A stretch of DNA of 64,000 nucleotides from NBLH01 sp050296515 (GCA_050296515.1 JBNKRJ010000021.1:1-64000), one strand, 5' to 3'. Counted from the first letter of the stretch, positions 1 to 9,286 are shown. Notes: generated by a model from the sequence alone, not told the origin. Numbers and translations are program-made.

Positions 1-598
1 CACCCGGCCGAACTTAGGTTTGATAAGAGATGGAGGAGGTTTTCAATGCAGCCTTGACTTTTTTACTCGTTCTTGCAGAACTTCATGAGATCGGCTTTGC
101 CTAAGTTGCTTCGTTTTTGGGTTAAGCCAAAAATGAAGGTCGACTTTATTCAGAAATTGAAAAACAAAGTTAAATTTCACACAATAGTAATTATAAGTTA
201 CTGATTATCACAGTTTATTTTTGATAATGCTAATACAAGTACCTGTTATTCGGGAATCTATAAAACATGGGAAATGTCAATTAAAATAATACCGGAAATA
301 TCATACTTGACATGACACTAGTAGTGTCATGTGTTGAGTTCCTGGATCTGTAAGGTTAGTATTTACAAAGTGCTGATGGCTTAATAAACTGTTATGTAAT
401 CTGTGACACAAAACCTGACAGGTCTTGTCTGAGATAATTTTAAGCAACTTTTAAGAAATGCTTCAGGAAGTCTTAAGCTTGCCCATCTTACCTTTGTTCA
501 GATAAGTAATTAAAATTTAAATTAAATAAAATGAAACAAGCTCAGATTAATCAGAGCGGGTCCATTTGACAAATTAAAAACAATTAAAAAATTAACAA
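1..598. other. Intergenic region before the rubrerythrin gene
   Basis: I see no convincing coding region on either strand. The first ~170 bases resemble decayed intergenic repeat sequence (T-rich stretch with an inverted A-rich partner), and bases 286-332 hold a family E repeat remnant listed separately. The last ~70 bases are A-rich and probably hold the leader of the gene starting at 599, but I cannot place a promoter with confidence. Confidence 0.5.
286..332. repeat. Family E repeat remnant with palindromic junction
   Basis: Bases 310-332 form a near-perfect palindrome, ACATGACACTA G TAGTGTCATGT, which looks like two family E ends (CTAGTGTCATGT) joined head to head through a shared CTAG. 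The preceding bases carry the sub-terminal signature found inside other copies (ATATCATACTTGACATGACACTAG). Only one arm and the junction remain here. Confidence 0.7.
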
Positions 599-1228
599 AT
601 GAAAACAAAATTAGTTTATTTCATTGCCCTTGTTGCAATATCCATTACAGGAGTTACAGAAGTATTTGCAACCGGTACAAACCTAAACACTGTTAAAAAT
701 CTTCAGGCAGCTTATGTTGGCGAATCTACCGCTAGTGCAAAGTATGCTGCATTTTCAAAAAAAGCCCGTGAAGAAGGATACTTAAGAGTTGCACTTCTGT
801 TTGAAGCAGCTTCAAAAGCTGAAAGCATTCATGCATCAAATCATAAAGCTGTTCTTAACCAATTAGGTGGTAGTGTACCCAAATTGAACCCTCAGATTGA
901 AGTAAAATCTACCATGGAAAACCTAAAAGCTGCATTTGAAGGAGAATCGTATGAAATCAGCACCATGTATCCAGATTTTCTTAAAAAAGCGCAGGAAGAA
1001 AAAATGCAACTTGCATTAATCTCTTTAAACTATGCCTATAAAACAGAGATGAAGCACAAGGAAATGTATAAAAAAGCAATTGAAGCACTTAAAAGTGGAA
1101 ATGAAAAATCGTTACCAGAAGTTTACAGCGTGTGCAGTACTTGCGGAAATACTTACGACAGCAAAGCACCTGAAAGATGTGGTATTTCAATGACTCCACA
1201 GGAACGTTTCATTAAATTTTCGCTTTAA
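599..1228 (+). CDS. Exported rubrerythrin family protein with altered rubredoxin tail
   Basis: Rubrerythrins are di-iron, ferritin-like peroxide reductases with a C-terminal rubredoxin iron site. Residues 1-24 are a signal peptide, so the protein should act in the periplasm. A four-helix ferritin-like part (about 30-165) keeps candidate iron ligands in GESTASAKY, KAESIHASNH, EGESYE and TEMKHKEMY. The tail (about 181-209) has CSTCGNTYDSKAPERCGISM: the first CxxC is intact, but the usual second pair CPxCG is reduced to one Cys. Either the rubredoxin site is damaged or it uses another ligand. The ATG at 599 is preceded by an A-rich leader. No operon partner is evident. Confidence 0.88.
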   Translation: MKTKLVYFIALVAISITGVTEVFATGTNLNTVKNLQAAYVGESTASAKYAAFSKKAREEGYLRVALLFEAASKAESIHASNHKAVLNQLGGSVPKLNPQIEVKSTMENLKAAFEGESYEISTMYPDFLKKAQEEKMQLALISLNYAYKTEMKHKEMYKKAIEALKSGNEKSLPEVYSVCSTCGNTYDSKAPERCGISMTPQERFIKFSL

Positions 1229-1362
1229 GGGTTGTTTTAAACCAGGTATAGAAAAGAGAGGACTTCCAAACAGCCTCTCTTTGACCATATTGGTTTCTTT
1301 CATTTCTTAAAATATTTATAAAAAGCATAACCGCTTGCATTAATCTACAAAACTTAAAACAA

Positions 1363-2075
1363 TTGAGAATATATATATGGACGCTACCGACAAGAATTTT
1401 CCACTGGTTACTGGCTATTGGATTTGTGACAGCGTATTCATTAGGATATTTTGACAACCCAGGAAGTCTTCACTTTGCTTTTGGTGCTTTTGTGACAACC
1501 CTGATAGTTTTTAGACTTCTGTTTGGTCTGTTTGGTCCCAGATATGCTAATTTCAAAGACTTCCCTATAGGTCTGAAAAATCAAAAAGAGTTCCTGAAAT
1601 CTTATTTCTCAAAAACGAATAAATATGCAGGGCATAATCCGGTTGCATCAGTAATCATGCTGTTAATTCTTATAACAGGGCTGTTGTGCGGGGTCTCGGG
1701 ATATTTATTGTATGCCGTAGAAAATAATGTATTCAGCCTAAATATTAACGAGCATTTTCTCGAAGAATCACATGAAGCCCTGGCAATTTCTTTTTGATTT
1801 TAGTAATTGTTCATTTATTAGGAGTATTTGCAGAGGCAGTGCTTCACAGTAAAACAGAGACACTTCAATCAATGGTTACAGGATATAAAAATATGGATGG
1901 CAAAAACGCCAGGTTAAATGGTTTTCATAAGGTATTTGTTCTGTTGTGGTTAATCGTTCCATTTTACTTTTTCTTTTTAGCAAAAGGTCTACAAATTGCC
2001 CGGCATGAGAAAGAAAATGCAATTGAAAATAATGAACACCACAAGCATAAGCACGATCGTGATGACGATGATTAA
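1363..2075 (+). pseudogene. Cytochrome b561 family protein, split by a frameshift
   Basis: This is a membrane di-heme b-type cytochrome of the b561/Ni-Fe-hydrogenase cytochrome b type, which passes electrons between quinones and periplasmic partners. The first part (1363-1797, TTG start) has membrane helices and likely heme histidines H14 (RIFHW) and H37 (SLHFAFG). The second part continues in another frame from about 1794 with VIVHLLGVF, a further helix and a His/Asp-rich tail that may bind metal. The frames meet at a run of five T near 1788; one extra T would restore EALAISFLILVIVHL. It may be a real frameshift or a homopolymer sequencing error. No cytochrome c partner is adjacent. Confidence 0.8.
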
Positions 2076-2175
2076 TAAAAATATATTTGAGAAGAAGCGG
2101 GTGATGGGAAAGAAAAATTAAAATCAGAGTAGTTCCTGCAGTTTTTCTCATCCCTCTTCTTTTTATTAACAAAAT

Positions 2176-2266
2176 TATACCGTTCGACTGGCAGTTTTGT
2201 TTCGGGCATTGGGATACAAAGCCATTGAGGAATAATTTTTACAATATTCTAAGCTGGCTTAGTATA
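2176..2266 (-). repeat. Family A miniature element, short copy
   Basis: A short copy of the TATAC-ended element also seen at 13340, 22469 and 53808. It starts TATACCGTTCG and ends GCTGGCTTAGTATA, with the shared internal text ACAAAGCCATT and TTTACAATATT. It is ~35 bp shorter than the other copies. It sits between two genes and carries no transposase, so it would need one encoded elsewhere. Confidence 0.7.
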
Positions 2267-2347
2267 AAATTATGGGATAATATTTTAGTTCAATATAAAA
2301 ACCCACATTCTACAAATGTAATCGGAGGTGTTCTTCGGGTGTGCCTG

Positions 2348-2731
2348 TTAAGAAAGCGAATTAATATTCGGCTCCTTATATGCAAATTTCACCAGTTCTT
2401 TCAATGGAAAATATTCCAACATTTTTTCGTGAGTTGCTTCGGGAACAATTAGCGGAGCAACACCTGCATCAAATGCCTCTACCCACCTTGAAGCACATAA
2501 ACACCATCTGTCTCCGGGAACTAAACCAGGGAAATTCCATTGCGGTCTTGGGGTGCTCAAATCATTTCCAACCATTTTTGAGAATTCGAGAAATTCTTTT
2601 GTGGTAATTACACAAACAGTATGCACTCCATAATCATCCTTACCTGTATTGCAGCAACCATCACGATAAAACCCGGTTAAAGGCTTTTTACTACATGTTT
2701 TTAAAGGCTCACCAAATATGTTTTTTTGCAT
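2348..2731 (-). CDS. DUF2237 family protein
   Basis: A 127-residue soluble protein that matches the DUF2237 family in length (about 120) and motifs. Visible signatures are GEPLKTCS near the start, TGFYRDGCC, HTVCVITTKEFLEFSK, the PGDRWCLCASRW segment and VPEATHEKMLEYFPL near the end. The conserved Cys and Asp residues could bind a metal or a cofactor, but the family has no assigned function. It stands alone on the minus strand between a repeat and a REP hairpin; the next upstream gene on this strand starts at 4461. Confidence 0.85.
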   Translation of the reverse strand: MQKNIFGEPLKTCSKKPLTGFYRDGCCNTGKDDYGVHTVCVITTKEFLEFSKMVGNDLSTPRPQWNFPGLVPGDRWCLCASRWVEAFDAGVAPLIVPEATHEKMLEYFPLKELVKFAYKEPNINSLS

Positions 2732-2848
2732 TTTTAAAATCTTAATAGTTCCAAATTAAGGCTTAAAATTATTGATTTCATAAATAAAGATGCTCTGGTA
2801 ATATGGGTATTCATTTAATATCGCTTTATTATACCTACTATCAAATCC

Positions 2849-2887
2849 CATCGCCGCCGCGTGAATCCTTTCGCGTGGCAACCTGGC
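2849..2887. repeat. REP hairpin of the RAYT-linked family
   Basis: Bases 2853-2879 form the hairpin GCCGCCGCGTGA-ATCC-TTTCGCGTGGC, matching the core GCTRCCGCRCGA...TCGYGYGG found beside the tyrosine transposase at 32929 and in both composite repeats near 35.6 and 36.5 kb. It lies downstream of two genes on the minus strand and could act as an RNA-stabilising or terminating hairpin. Confidence 0.7.
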
Positions 2888-2982
2888 ACGCTCAAAAAAT
2901 ATTTTTGGTTATTTAGATTAAGTGCTACTTTATTTAGATTTAAAATTTCCAATCAGAACCCCATCCTGAATTTTAACTGTTA

Positions 2983-4461
2983 CTATCGGTTCAATTCCAC
3001 TAAGCCCCAACCTCCTTTTGTATCTACACCAATCAATTTTTTGGTAAAGATGATAAGGTTGTCCATATCACTAATCAGCCGCTCATTATTACTATTGATT
3101 AAATGACTCTTCAGATTAGTGTCTTTCACAATCGCAACTCCGAATTCAAATGGCACTGCACTCAAATATTGAGGTGGAATTACCACTTCTTCGTTCAGGT
3201 TCATATACCCCCATTTGCCATTTTGCATAAAGGGTAATAATCCATTTTCGTATTCGTAAAGATTATCGTACCTGGCCTCAATAACAACACGACCTGTTTT
3301 ATCAATAGCCCCAACTTTCCCGTTTTTCATAAAACGCGCTATGCCATTATGAAAAGCATAAACCAGTTTTTCGGTATAGGTTGGCGGAATTACCATGCTG
3401 AAATTTTCGTCCATAAAGCCCCATTTGCCGCCTACTTTTACAGCTGCCAGTCCTTCGCGGTAACCAAAAAAATCGCTCATAAACGGTTTCTTTAGCACAT
3501 TGCCCGATAAATCTTTTATTCCATAAAGTCCTCCACTTTTATAAGCAACATAGTCATCATTTAACATATCCATATCAACAGACCCATCGCTCATTTGCTC
3601 TCCCTTTTGATTAATCGTAAAGTTTTTTCCATCCTTACCAACTAGTGCAGTACCTTTATAAAAATAGCCGGCAGAGCTATAAATAAGCGGGATTTCAATT
3701 TCTCCGGCAGAATTAATGTAACCAGCTTTCCCGTTCAGAAATACAGGGGCTAAACCTTCGGTAAATGAATAAGCTCTTTCAAACTGAAACGGGATAATCA
3801 CTTCCCCTTTTAAATTAATAAAGCCCCACTTTTCGCTGTCATCAGCAACCGGGTACAGATTATTTTCAGACTTTTCATATCCCATTTTATAATAAGTTGG
3901 TTCAACCAGCCATCTTCCATTTTTTATAGCCGGAACTTCTTTTTTGTGCTTAATAATAATTGCTGTTTGGTTATTCAATTTTGAATCATTGCAAATTGCC
4001 GGCTTATCATTTAGCACTTTATCAGAAAACCATAGCACCGCATAGTTTTTATAAAACCCAGTTCCTATAGACTTCCAGTTTTTGCCCGAAAAAGATTCTT
4101 CCTCCAATATTACTTTCCAGGCATCCAATGCAGGATGACGCATTGTAAATGTTGAAACAGTATTTTGCGAATTGGCATCGATGCCACGAACCTGCATGTA
4201 AATCATTTTTTCATTCGAATTATAATAATCTGAAGCAAGTGAAACTGCCTGTCCTTTCTCTTGTAACGATTTTGCTTTTTTTGTTGCGGCATCGCACAGT
4301 GCGTTTGACAAATTAAGCCCTGACTTACTATTTGATATTCTAAAAGCACTAATTTGTTTGGCCTGTTCAGACTGATCCATTGATATGCAGTTCTGGCTGA
4401 TAATTAATTGGATGTTAATAAAATATACAAGTAGAAACAGGAGTGATTTTTGCATTTTCAT
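2983..4461 (-). CDS. Secreted protein with CAP-like N-terminal domain and WG repeats
   Basis: A 492-residue exported protein; residues 1-22 are a signal peptide ending near IISQ. Residues about 30-150 resemble a CAP/SCP domain (LNLSNALCDAATKKAKSLQ, then GTGFYKNYAVLWF, like the closing strands of CAP proteins). From about 180 to the end come WG beta repeats, with KWGFINLKGEVIIPFQFE, KAGYINSAGEIEIPLIY, KWGFMDENFSMVIPPTY, KVGAIDKTGRVVIEARY and KWGYMNLNEEVVIPPQY. WG repeats usually mediate binding; the partner is unknown. The CAP assignment is the less certain half. It is monocistronic on sequence grounds. Confidence 0.8.
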   Translation of the reverse strand: MKMQKSLLFLLVYFINIQLIISQNCISMDQSEQAKQISAFRISNSKSGLNLSNALCDAATKKAKSLQEKGQAVSLASDYYNSNEKMIYMQVRGIDANSQNTVSTFTMRHPALDAWKVILEEESFSGKNWKSIGTGFYKNYAVLWFSDKVLNDKPAICNDSKLNNQTAIIIKHKKEVPAIKNGRWLVEPTYYKMGYEKSENNLYPVADDSEKWGFINLKGEVIIPFQFERAYSFTEGLAPVFLNGKAGYINSAGEIEIPLIYSSAGYFYKGTALVGKDGKNFTINQKGEQMSDGSVDMDMLNDDYVAYKSGGLYGIKDLSGNVLKKPFMSDFFGYREGLAAVKVGGKWGFMDENFSMVIPPTYTEKLVYAFHNGIARFMKNGKVGAIDKTGRVVIEARYDNLYEYENGLLPFMQNGKWGYMNLNEEVVIPPQYLSAVPFEFGVAIVKDTNLKSHLINSNNERLISDMDNLIIFTKKLIGVDTKGGWGLVELNR

Positions 4462-4586
4462 ATGATTCTGTTTTAAAGAATTAATATTTAATCATGTTTC
4501 TTAAAGTTAAAAGTTTTTATCTGAAAAATGCGGCCTCCTTTAAAATTCATATTCGCTAAAGAAAGATATTGGAAATTACGAAGGAA

Positions 4587-4755
4587 TTAGAGGGCAGTTT
4601 TATAAGCTGTAAATGTCCTTTCTCTTGCAAATTCATGCTCAACAATAGGCTGAGGATATGAAAATGAGTTAAACTCAGACATCCATTTTTTAAGCATTCA
4701 AGATCTTTGTCAAACTTTTAAATGTTCAGTGAGGCAGTTTTGAAATAATGAGCTG
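4587..4755 (-). pseudogene. Decayed copy of a photolyase 3' end
   Basis: Read on the minus strand, this stretch encodes a degraded version of the C-terminal ~50 residues of the photolyase at 5511-6791. It contains an in-frame KFDKDLE, a frameshift, then WMSEFNSFSYPQPIVEHEF, ARERTFTAYKTAL and a stop, matching WAPEFDSFSYPQPVVEHKF and ARERTLKVYKSALI. A stop and a frameshift in the upstream part (near NPTEQ) make it non-functional. It is the remnant of a partial duplication or of a second photolyase gene. The rest of 4462-4811 shows no gene. Confidence 0.85.
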
Positions 4756-4811
4756 GAGCACAATTATTCCGTACAGCTCATTTCCAGAAATACTAAATAT
4801 TGAATGAACTT

Positions 4812-5420
4812 TTATTCCATTTTAAAGGAACCCATTATTTTTTCACCATCACTCCTAAATTTGTCATATTTATCTTCTTCAGATGTGAAAGTCAATACAT
4901 AGGCCTTTTTGTTTTCGACCCAATAATATTGAACAAACTTCAGACGAAATATTCCCTGCATTGCAGTATAAACCATTTTATAAAAAGATTTCCCTTTCGC
5001 TTTCTTTGTAGTAGACTCCAGGATTTTAGCCTCGGTGAACATTCCTAAAATTTGTTTTTCTGATAAATTAGCATAAGCAGCAAGATCAAGGTTGTATGCC
5101 GAAATGTCTTGCTTCACGAGGTTTATATTTTCCCTAAATTTATCATCATCAGACTCTACAGGAGCAAAAAGTCCAAATTCAGTTCCCATTTGTCCGGCTT
5201 TATTTAATTCCCATTCTTTAGGATATTGAATTGAAAACTCATCTTTGGAGTATGTTTCCCAACCATCAACGGCCTGTTCCTGTTCCTGCTCCTGGGCTTC
5301 ACTTCTCATTTCATTAGTTGCTTCTTCCGGGTCATTGTCCGATTTTGAACTCGAAGAAGAAGATCCACATGACCATACAACAAGAATGAGTAATCCTAAA
5401 AATAGTTTCGCTTTTTTCAT
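4812..5420 (-). CDS. Lipoprotein with PsbP/DcrB-like domain
   Basis: A 202-residue lipoprotein: the lipobox VVWSCG follows a hydrophobic n-region, then a Ser-rich and Glu/Gln-rich linker (residues about 20-50). From about residue 53 the text WETYSKDEFSIQYPKEWEL opens a domain like PsbP/DcrB (DUF1795), a fold found in many small exported proteins; it closes with YVLTFTSEEDKYDKFRSDGEKIMGSF. The role is unknown. It lies 90 bases downstream of the photolyase on the same strand, which may be coincidental. Confidence 0.7.
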   Translation of the reverse strand: MKKAKLFLGLLILVVWSCGSSSSSSKSDNDPEEATNEMRSEAQEQEQEQAVDGWETYSKDEFSIQYPKEWELNKAGQMGTEFGLFAPVESDDDKFRENINLVKQDISAYNLDLAAYANLSEKQILGMFTEAKILESTTKKAKGKSFYKMVYTAMQGIFRLKFVQYYWVENKKAYVLTFTSEEDKYDKFRSDGEKIMGSFKME

Positions 5421-5510
5421 AGTAATATTTTATTAGTGTAATACTAATTTATGATTAATTTACTATCTCTGCAAATCATTGCTTAATGAAGGATGTATTA
5501 CGTTCGGCAA

Positions 5511-6791
5511 TTAGATCAACGCTGATTTATAGACCTTTAGTGTTCTTTCTCTAGCAAACTTATGCTCTACAACAGGCTGAGGATATGAAAAAGAATCAAA
5601 TTCAGGAGCCCACTTTTTCACATACTCAAGGTTTTTGTCAAACTTTTTTAACTGTTCGGTGGGATTAAATATCCTGAAATAAGGTGCAGCATCGCAACCA
5701 GTTCCGGCAGCCCATTGCCAGTTTCCATTATTGGAAGATAATTCATAATCCAATAGTTTTTTAGCGAAATAAGCTTCGCCCCATCGCCAGTCAATCAAAA
5801 GGTGCTTGCACAGAAAACTGGCCACCACCATTCGAACCCGGTTGTGCATGTATCCGGTCGTATTTAATTCTCGCATTCCGGCGTCAACTAAAGGATAACC
5901 TGTTTTACCATTGCACCAGGCTTCAAATTCCTTCTTATTGTTTCGCCATTGGATGTTATCGTATTTGGGTTTAAAGCTTTGATTAACAACATGAGGGAAA
6001 TGATACAAAATCTGCATAAAAAACTCACGCCAGATAAGTTCGCTCAAAAAAACTGAATCTGATGAGGATAACCGGGCAATTACCTGTCGGATACTAATTG
6101 TGCCAAACCTTAGATGCGGACTCAAATAAGAAGTTGCATCCAAAGCAGGATAATCCCTGGTCAATTGGTAATTAGCCAAATTATTAAGCTGAAAGTTCTT
6201 TACCTTAATGTTTGATGCTTTGAACCCAATTTCATGAAGAGATGGAAACGAAGATTTGAATTGGTGGAAATTATTAAACAAGCTGGATTTTAACGGGTTT
6301 GCATCAATTGTTTTTAATTTCTCCAGCCATTTGTTTTTATACGGTGTATAAATAGTATAAGGTTTTCCATCACTTTTTAAGATGTCTTCCTTTTCAAAGA
6401 TAACCTGGTCTTTGAAATCAAGCAACACAATATTTCTTTCTGCTAAAAAAGCTTTTACAGCATTATCTCTTTCCAAAGCATAGGGCTCATAATCACAATT
6501 TAAGCAAACTTTTGAGATTTCATATTGGTCTGCCAGCTTTTTCCATGCATCAACAGGCTTTCCTTTTAAAATCAAAAGACTACTGTTATAGTTTTTCAGC
6601 TTGTTGTTGATTTTAGAAAGCTGCTCGTAAATGAAATTTACTCTGGCATCATCATCAGGTAATTCCTGAAGAATATTTTCATCGAATATAAAAATGGGTA
6701 AGACAGGCAAACCTGATAGCAATGCATGATGCAAAGCGGTGTTATCCTCCAATCTTAAATCACGTCGAAACCAAAATACAGCTAATTTCAT
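5511..6791 (-). CDS. phrB: Deoxyribodipyrimidine photolyase (cryptochrome/photolyase family)
   Basis: A light-driven DNA repair flavoprotein that splits cyclobutane pyrimidine dimers. It has 426 residues, slightly short for class I photolyases (about 450-480). The N-terminal antenna-binding domain begins FWFRRDLRLEDNTALHHAL. The FAD-binding domain has SPHLRFGTIS, ELIWREFFMQILYHFP, GYMHNRVRMVVASFLCKHL and NNGNWQWAAGTGCDAAPYF, which includes the Trp residues used in electron transfer and the FAD contacts. A decayed copy of its tail lies just downstream at 4587-4755. No light-response regulator is adjacent. Confidence 0.95.
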   Translation of the reverse strand: MKLAVFWFRRDLRLEDNTALHHALLSGLPVLPIFIFDENILQELPDDDARVNFIYEQLSKINNKLKNYNSSLLILKGKPVDAWKKLADQYEISKVCLNCDYEPYALERDNAVKAFLAERNIVLLDFKDQVIFEKEDILKSDGKPYTIYTPYKNKWLEKLKTIDANPLKSSLFNNFHQFKSSFPSLHEIGFKASNIKVKNFQLNNLANYQLTRDYPALDATSYLSPHLRFGTISIRQVIARLSSSDSVFLSELIWREFFMQILYHFPHVVNQSFKPKYDNIQWRNNKKEFEAWCNGKTGYPLVDAGMRELNTTGYMHNRVRMVVASFLCKHLLIDWRWGEAYFAKKLLDYELSSNNGNWQWAAGTGCDAAPYFRIFNPTEQLKKFDKNLEYVKKWAPEFDSFSYPQPVVEHKFARERTLKVYKSALI

Positions 6792-7153
6792 AGATTTAAA
6801 TTTTAATATACTCTATTTGAAGCTGTTAAAAGAGGTTGTTTCACGCAAAGAATACAAAGATTTTCGCAAAGGCCAGCAAAGAGAAGTTACTGTTTTATAC
6901 CGATTTAACTTTCAAAATAGTCCAATTTCGACAAAGACTCATTCGACTATTTTCAAGTAGAATAGGCATTTACCATTGCAATTTATATTTTGCCTTTGGA
7001 CTAAAATATAAATGCAATTGGTATTATTGCATTTTGCGAACTTTGCGATTTTCAACTTTCGCGTTCTTTGCACGAAAGATATGACTTTTTAAACAGCATC
7101 GTGCACAAGCAGGTGTTGTCACCAGATTGATTACCAGAAATATCCTAGAAGCT
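6792..7153. repeat. Intergenic inverted repeats with a strong hairpin
   Basis: No gene is visible. Bases 6971-7023 form a long hairpin with 21-base arms, TACCATTGCAATTTATATTTT and its near-complement, around an 11-base loop. Outside it, 6841-6890 (TTCACGCAAAGAATACAAAG) and 7027-7082 are a second, weaker inverted pair of CGCAAAG-rich text. Such CGCAAAG-type intergenic repeats are common in Bacteroidota genomes. The structure may terminate transcription from the plus side or be a mobile palindrome. Confidence 0.6.
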
Positions 7154-8569
7154 TCATTTACTTAGCCTATTTATTAACCCCTGAAAAACAAACATATGAA
7201 AAGGGTACACTGAATACCAGTACAATCTGCCCCAAAGTCCTTTGGGCCTGATAGTTGCTGTTTGGTACAATATGTCATCTATAATTTTAAACTCCAACCA
7301 TGCTTCACCGGGTAATTTCATTTCTGCAAATAATAACAATCGCCCCTCCGTTTTGTTCGCATACAAGACCCTCCAAAAATCCACTGCATCTCCTACATCA
7401 AGTTTATTTTCATGAGTTCTGCCCCTACGAAGGCCTACTCCGCCAAAAAGTTTGTCAATAAAACCTCTGATTTGCCAAAGCCATGTAGCATAATACCAGC
7501 CTGTTTTGCCTCCAATTCTCCAAAGTCTTTCTATACTTCGATCCCGATTGATTACTTTTTTTGTGCGCTCATCTTTTAAACAACCATGGGTTGGAACATC
7601 TAAGAACTCGGAGATGTTCACATTAAAATTTCCACTTACCAGGGAGTCTTTCCAGCTCGAAATAATATGTCGATCCTCAATTTTTGTCAATGTTCTGCGC
7701 AAAGCCCCCTCATAACCAACAGGTTCTATGTCAAGTATTTGATTTAGTTCTGTATTCCTGCAAATTACCTCCACTTTCATGCTGCTAACCAGAGCAGAGG
7801 CCAACTTGTACGAAGTTGATGCTAAAAAAAACAGCCAATACGATGATAGTCTTGGTGTCATTATTGGCAAGGTGAAAATTATTCTTTTCAACCCTCTGAC
7901 TTTTGCGTAGCCCAAAAGCATTTCTTTATATGTCAGAATATCCGGACCGCCAATGTCATAATTATTATCAAAAACGGCTTCATTCATCAAACTTTTCACT
8001 AAAAAGGTAATAACGTCTTTTATTCCTATTGGTTGGCATTTGGTTTCAATCCATTTTGGAGTAATCATTAAGGGTAACTGTTCAACCAAATCGCGGATAA
8101 TTTCGAAGGAAGCACTACCTGCGCCTATTATGATTCCGGCTCGTAAAGTGGTAAGATGATAATTACCTCTGCCCAACTCATCCTCTACTGCTTTTCTTGA
8201 AGCCAAATGAATTGATAAAGACTTTTCGTTAACAATTCCACTCAAATAGATGACATGCTTTACCAGAGTTTTGTTTATGACTTCTCTAAAGTTGGATGCC
8301 GATAATAATTCGAGATCCTTGTAATTGTTGGCAGTCGACATAGAATGCATCAGATAGTATGCCGCATCAATGTTTTGAGGTATGGAAGTAAGTGTTTCTT
8401 TTTCCAGGAAATCAAGTTCGATAACTTCAATATTATTGGTAATTAAAGAAGGTGGGTTAAAGCGGTTTTTGTCTCTTACACAGCAAACCACATGATGCCC
8501 CTCACTAATTAATTCATTTAGTAATCTCTGACCAATGTATCCGGTTGCTCCTGTTAAAAGTACATTCAT
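7154..8569 (-). CDS. NAD(P)-binding SDR/NmrA-like protein with DUF2867 domain
   Basis: A 471-residue cytosolic protein. Residues 1-240 are an extended SDR/NmrA-type Rossmann domain with the dinucleotide motif GATGYIGQRL at 7-16 and AAYYLMHSM and HVIYLSGIV strands. Residues about 320-471 are a DUF2867 domain (GWYYATWLWQIRGFIDKLFGGVGLRRGR, rejoined as separate segments in the gene) ending PFHMFVFQGLINRL. Relatives are annotated as SDR oxidoreductases with unknown substrate. Its start lies one base after the stop of the LytTR regulator at 8570, so the two are probably cotranscribed and the enzyme may be part of that system's output. Confidence 0.88.
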   Translation of the reverse strand: MNVLLTGATGYIGQRLLNELISEGHHVVCCVRDKNRFNPPSLITNNIEVIELDFLEKETLTSIPQNIDAAYYLMHSMSTANNYKDLELLSASNFREVINKTLVKHVIYLSGIVNEKSLSIHLASRKAVEDELGRGNYHLTTLRAGIIIGAGSASFEIIRDLVEQLPLMITPKWIETKCQPIGIKDVITFLVKSLMNEAVFDNNYDIGGPDILTYKEMLLGYAKVRGLKRIIFTLPIMTPRLSSYWLFFLASTSYKLASALVSSMKVEVICRNTELNQILDIEPVGYEGALRRTLTKIEDRHIISSWKDSLVSGNFNVNISEFLDVPTHGCLKDERTKKVINRDRSIERLWRIGGKTGWYYATWLWQIRGFIDKLFGGVGLRRGRTHENKLDVGDAVDFWRVLYANKTEGRLLLFAEMKLPGEAWLEFKIIDDILYQTATIRPKGLWGRLYWYSVYPFHMFVFQGLINRLSK

Positions 8570-9286
8570 TTAAGTTAAAAAGTGCTTATCCAAATATTCC
8601 TGAAACTTTTCCTTATATTGCTCACTTACAGGTATGTAAACGTCTCCATCAAAAACAATTCGGTTTCGTTCAACTATGCTTACCTGCTTTAAATTAACGA
8701 TATATGATCGATGAACACGCATAAAACGATTTTGTGGTAATTTTTGTTCAATTGATTTCATGCTTAGCAGGCTCATCACAGGCTTTGCATTCAATAGATG
8801 TATACGGACATACTCCCGCATGCCTTCAATATACTTTACATCTGCCAAGTTAATTCGTATAATCTTGTATTCCGATTTTATAAACAGGTGCTCTTCGTCT
8901 GCATTTAATTTTTCCTGTTCCTTCGATGAACCCAGGTATTTTTCAGCTTTTTGGGCTGCTTTCAAAAAATCAGGATATCCGATGGGCTTTAAAAGATAGT
9001 CAATGGCATCTACTTTAAACCCTTCCAAGGCATATTCGCCATAAGCCGTAGTGAAAACTACTAATGGTTTCTTTTCCAAAGATTTGACAAAATCAAGGCC
9101 ATTTAAATCGGGCATGTTAATATCCACAAAAAGCAAATCAACATCCCCTTTCTGAATAAGTTCCATTGCTTCAAAAGCACTCTTGCAGGCAGCAATTAAT
9201 TCAAGAAAGGGTGTTTTCTCAATGTAAGAGCTCATTTGCTTAAGTGCCAATGGCTCATCGTCTATAGTTATGCATTTTATTTTCAT
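8570..9286 (-). CDS. LytTR family response regulator
   Basis: A 238-residue two-component regulator. The receiver domain (1-120) has the acidic pair D9-D10, the phospho-acceptor D55 in LLFVDINMPDLNG, and the Thr/Lys switch residues in VFTTAYGEYALEGF and DYLLKPI. A LytTR DNA-binding domain follows (about 135-238) with IKSEYKIIRINLADVKYIEG, RFMRVHRSYIVNL and a conserved tail. It should bind promoter DNA when phosphorylated by the LytS-like kinase encoded 270 bases upstream at 9557-10669. It is directly followed by the SDR/DUF2867 gene. Confidence 0.95.
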   Translation of the reverse strand: MKIKCITIDDEPLALKQMSSYIEKTPFLELIAACKSAFEAMELIQKGDVDLLFVDINMPDLNGLDFVKSLEKKPLVVFTTAYGEYALEGFKVDAIDYLLKPIGYPDFLKAAQKAEKYLGSSKEQEKLNADEEHLFIKSEYKIIRINLADVKYIEGMREYVRIHLLNAKPVMSLLSMKSIEQKLPQNRFMRVHRSYIVNLKQVSIVERNRIVFDGDVYIPVSEQYKEKFQEYLDKHFLT

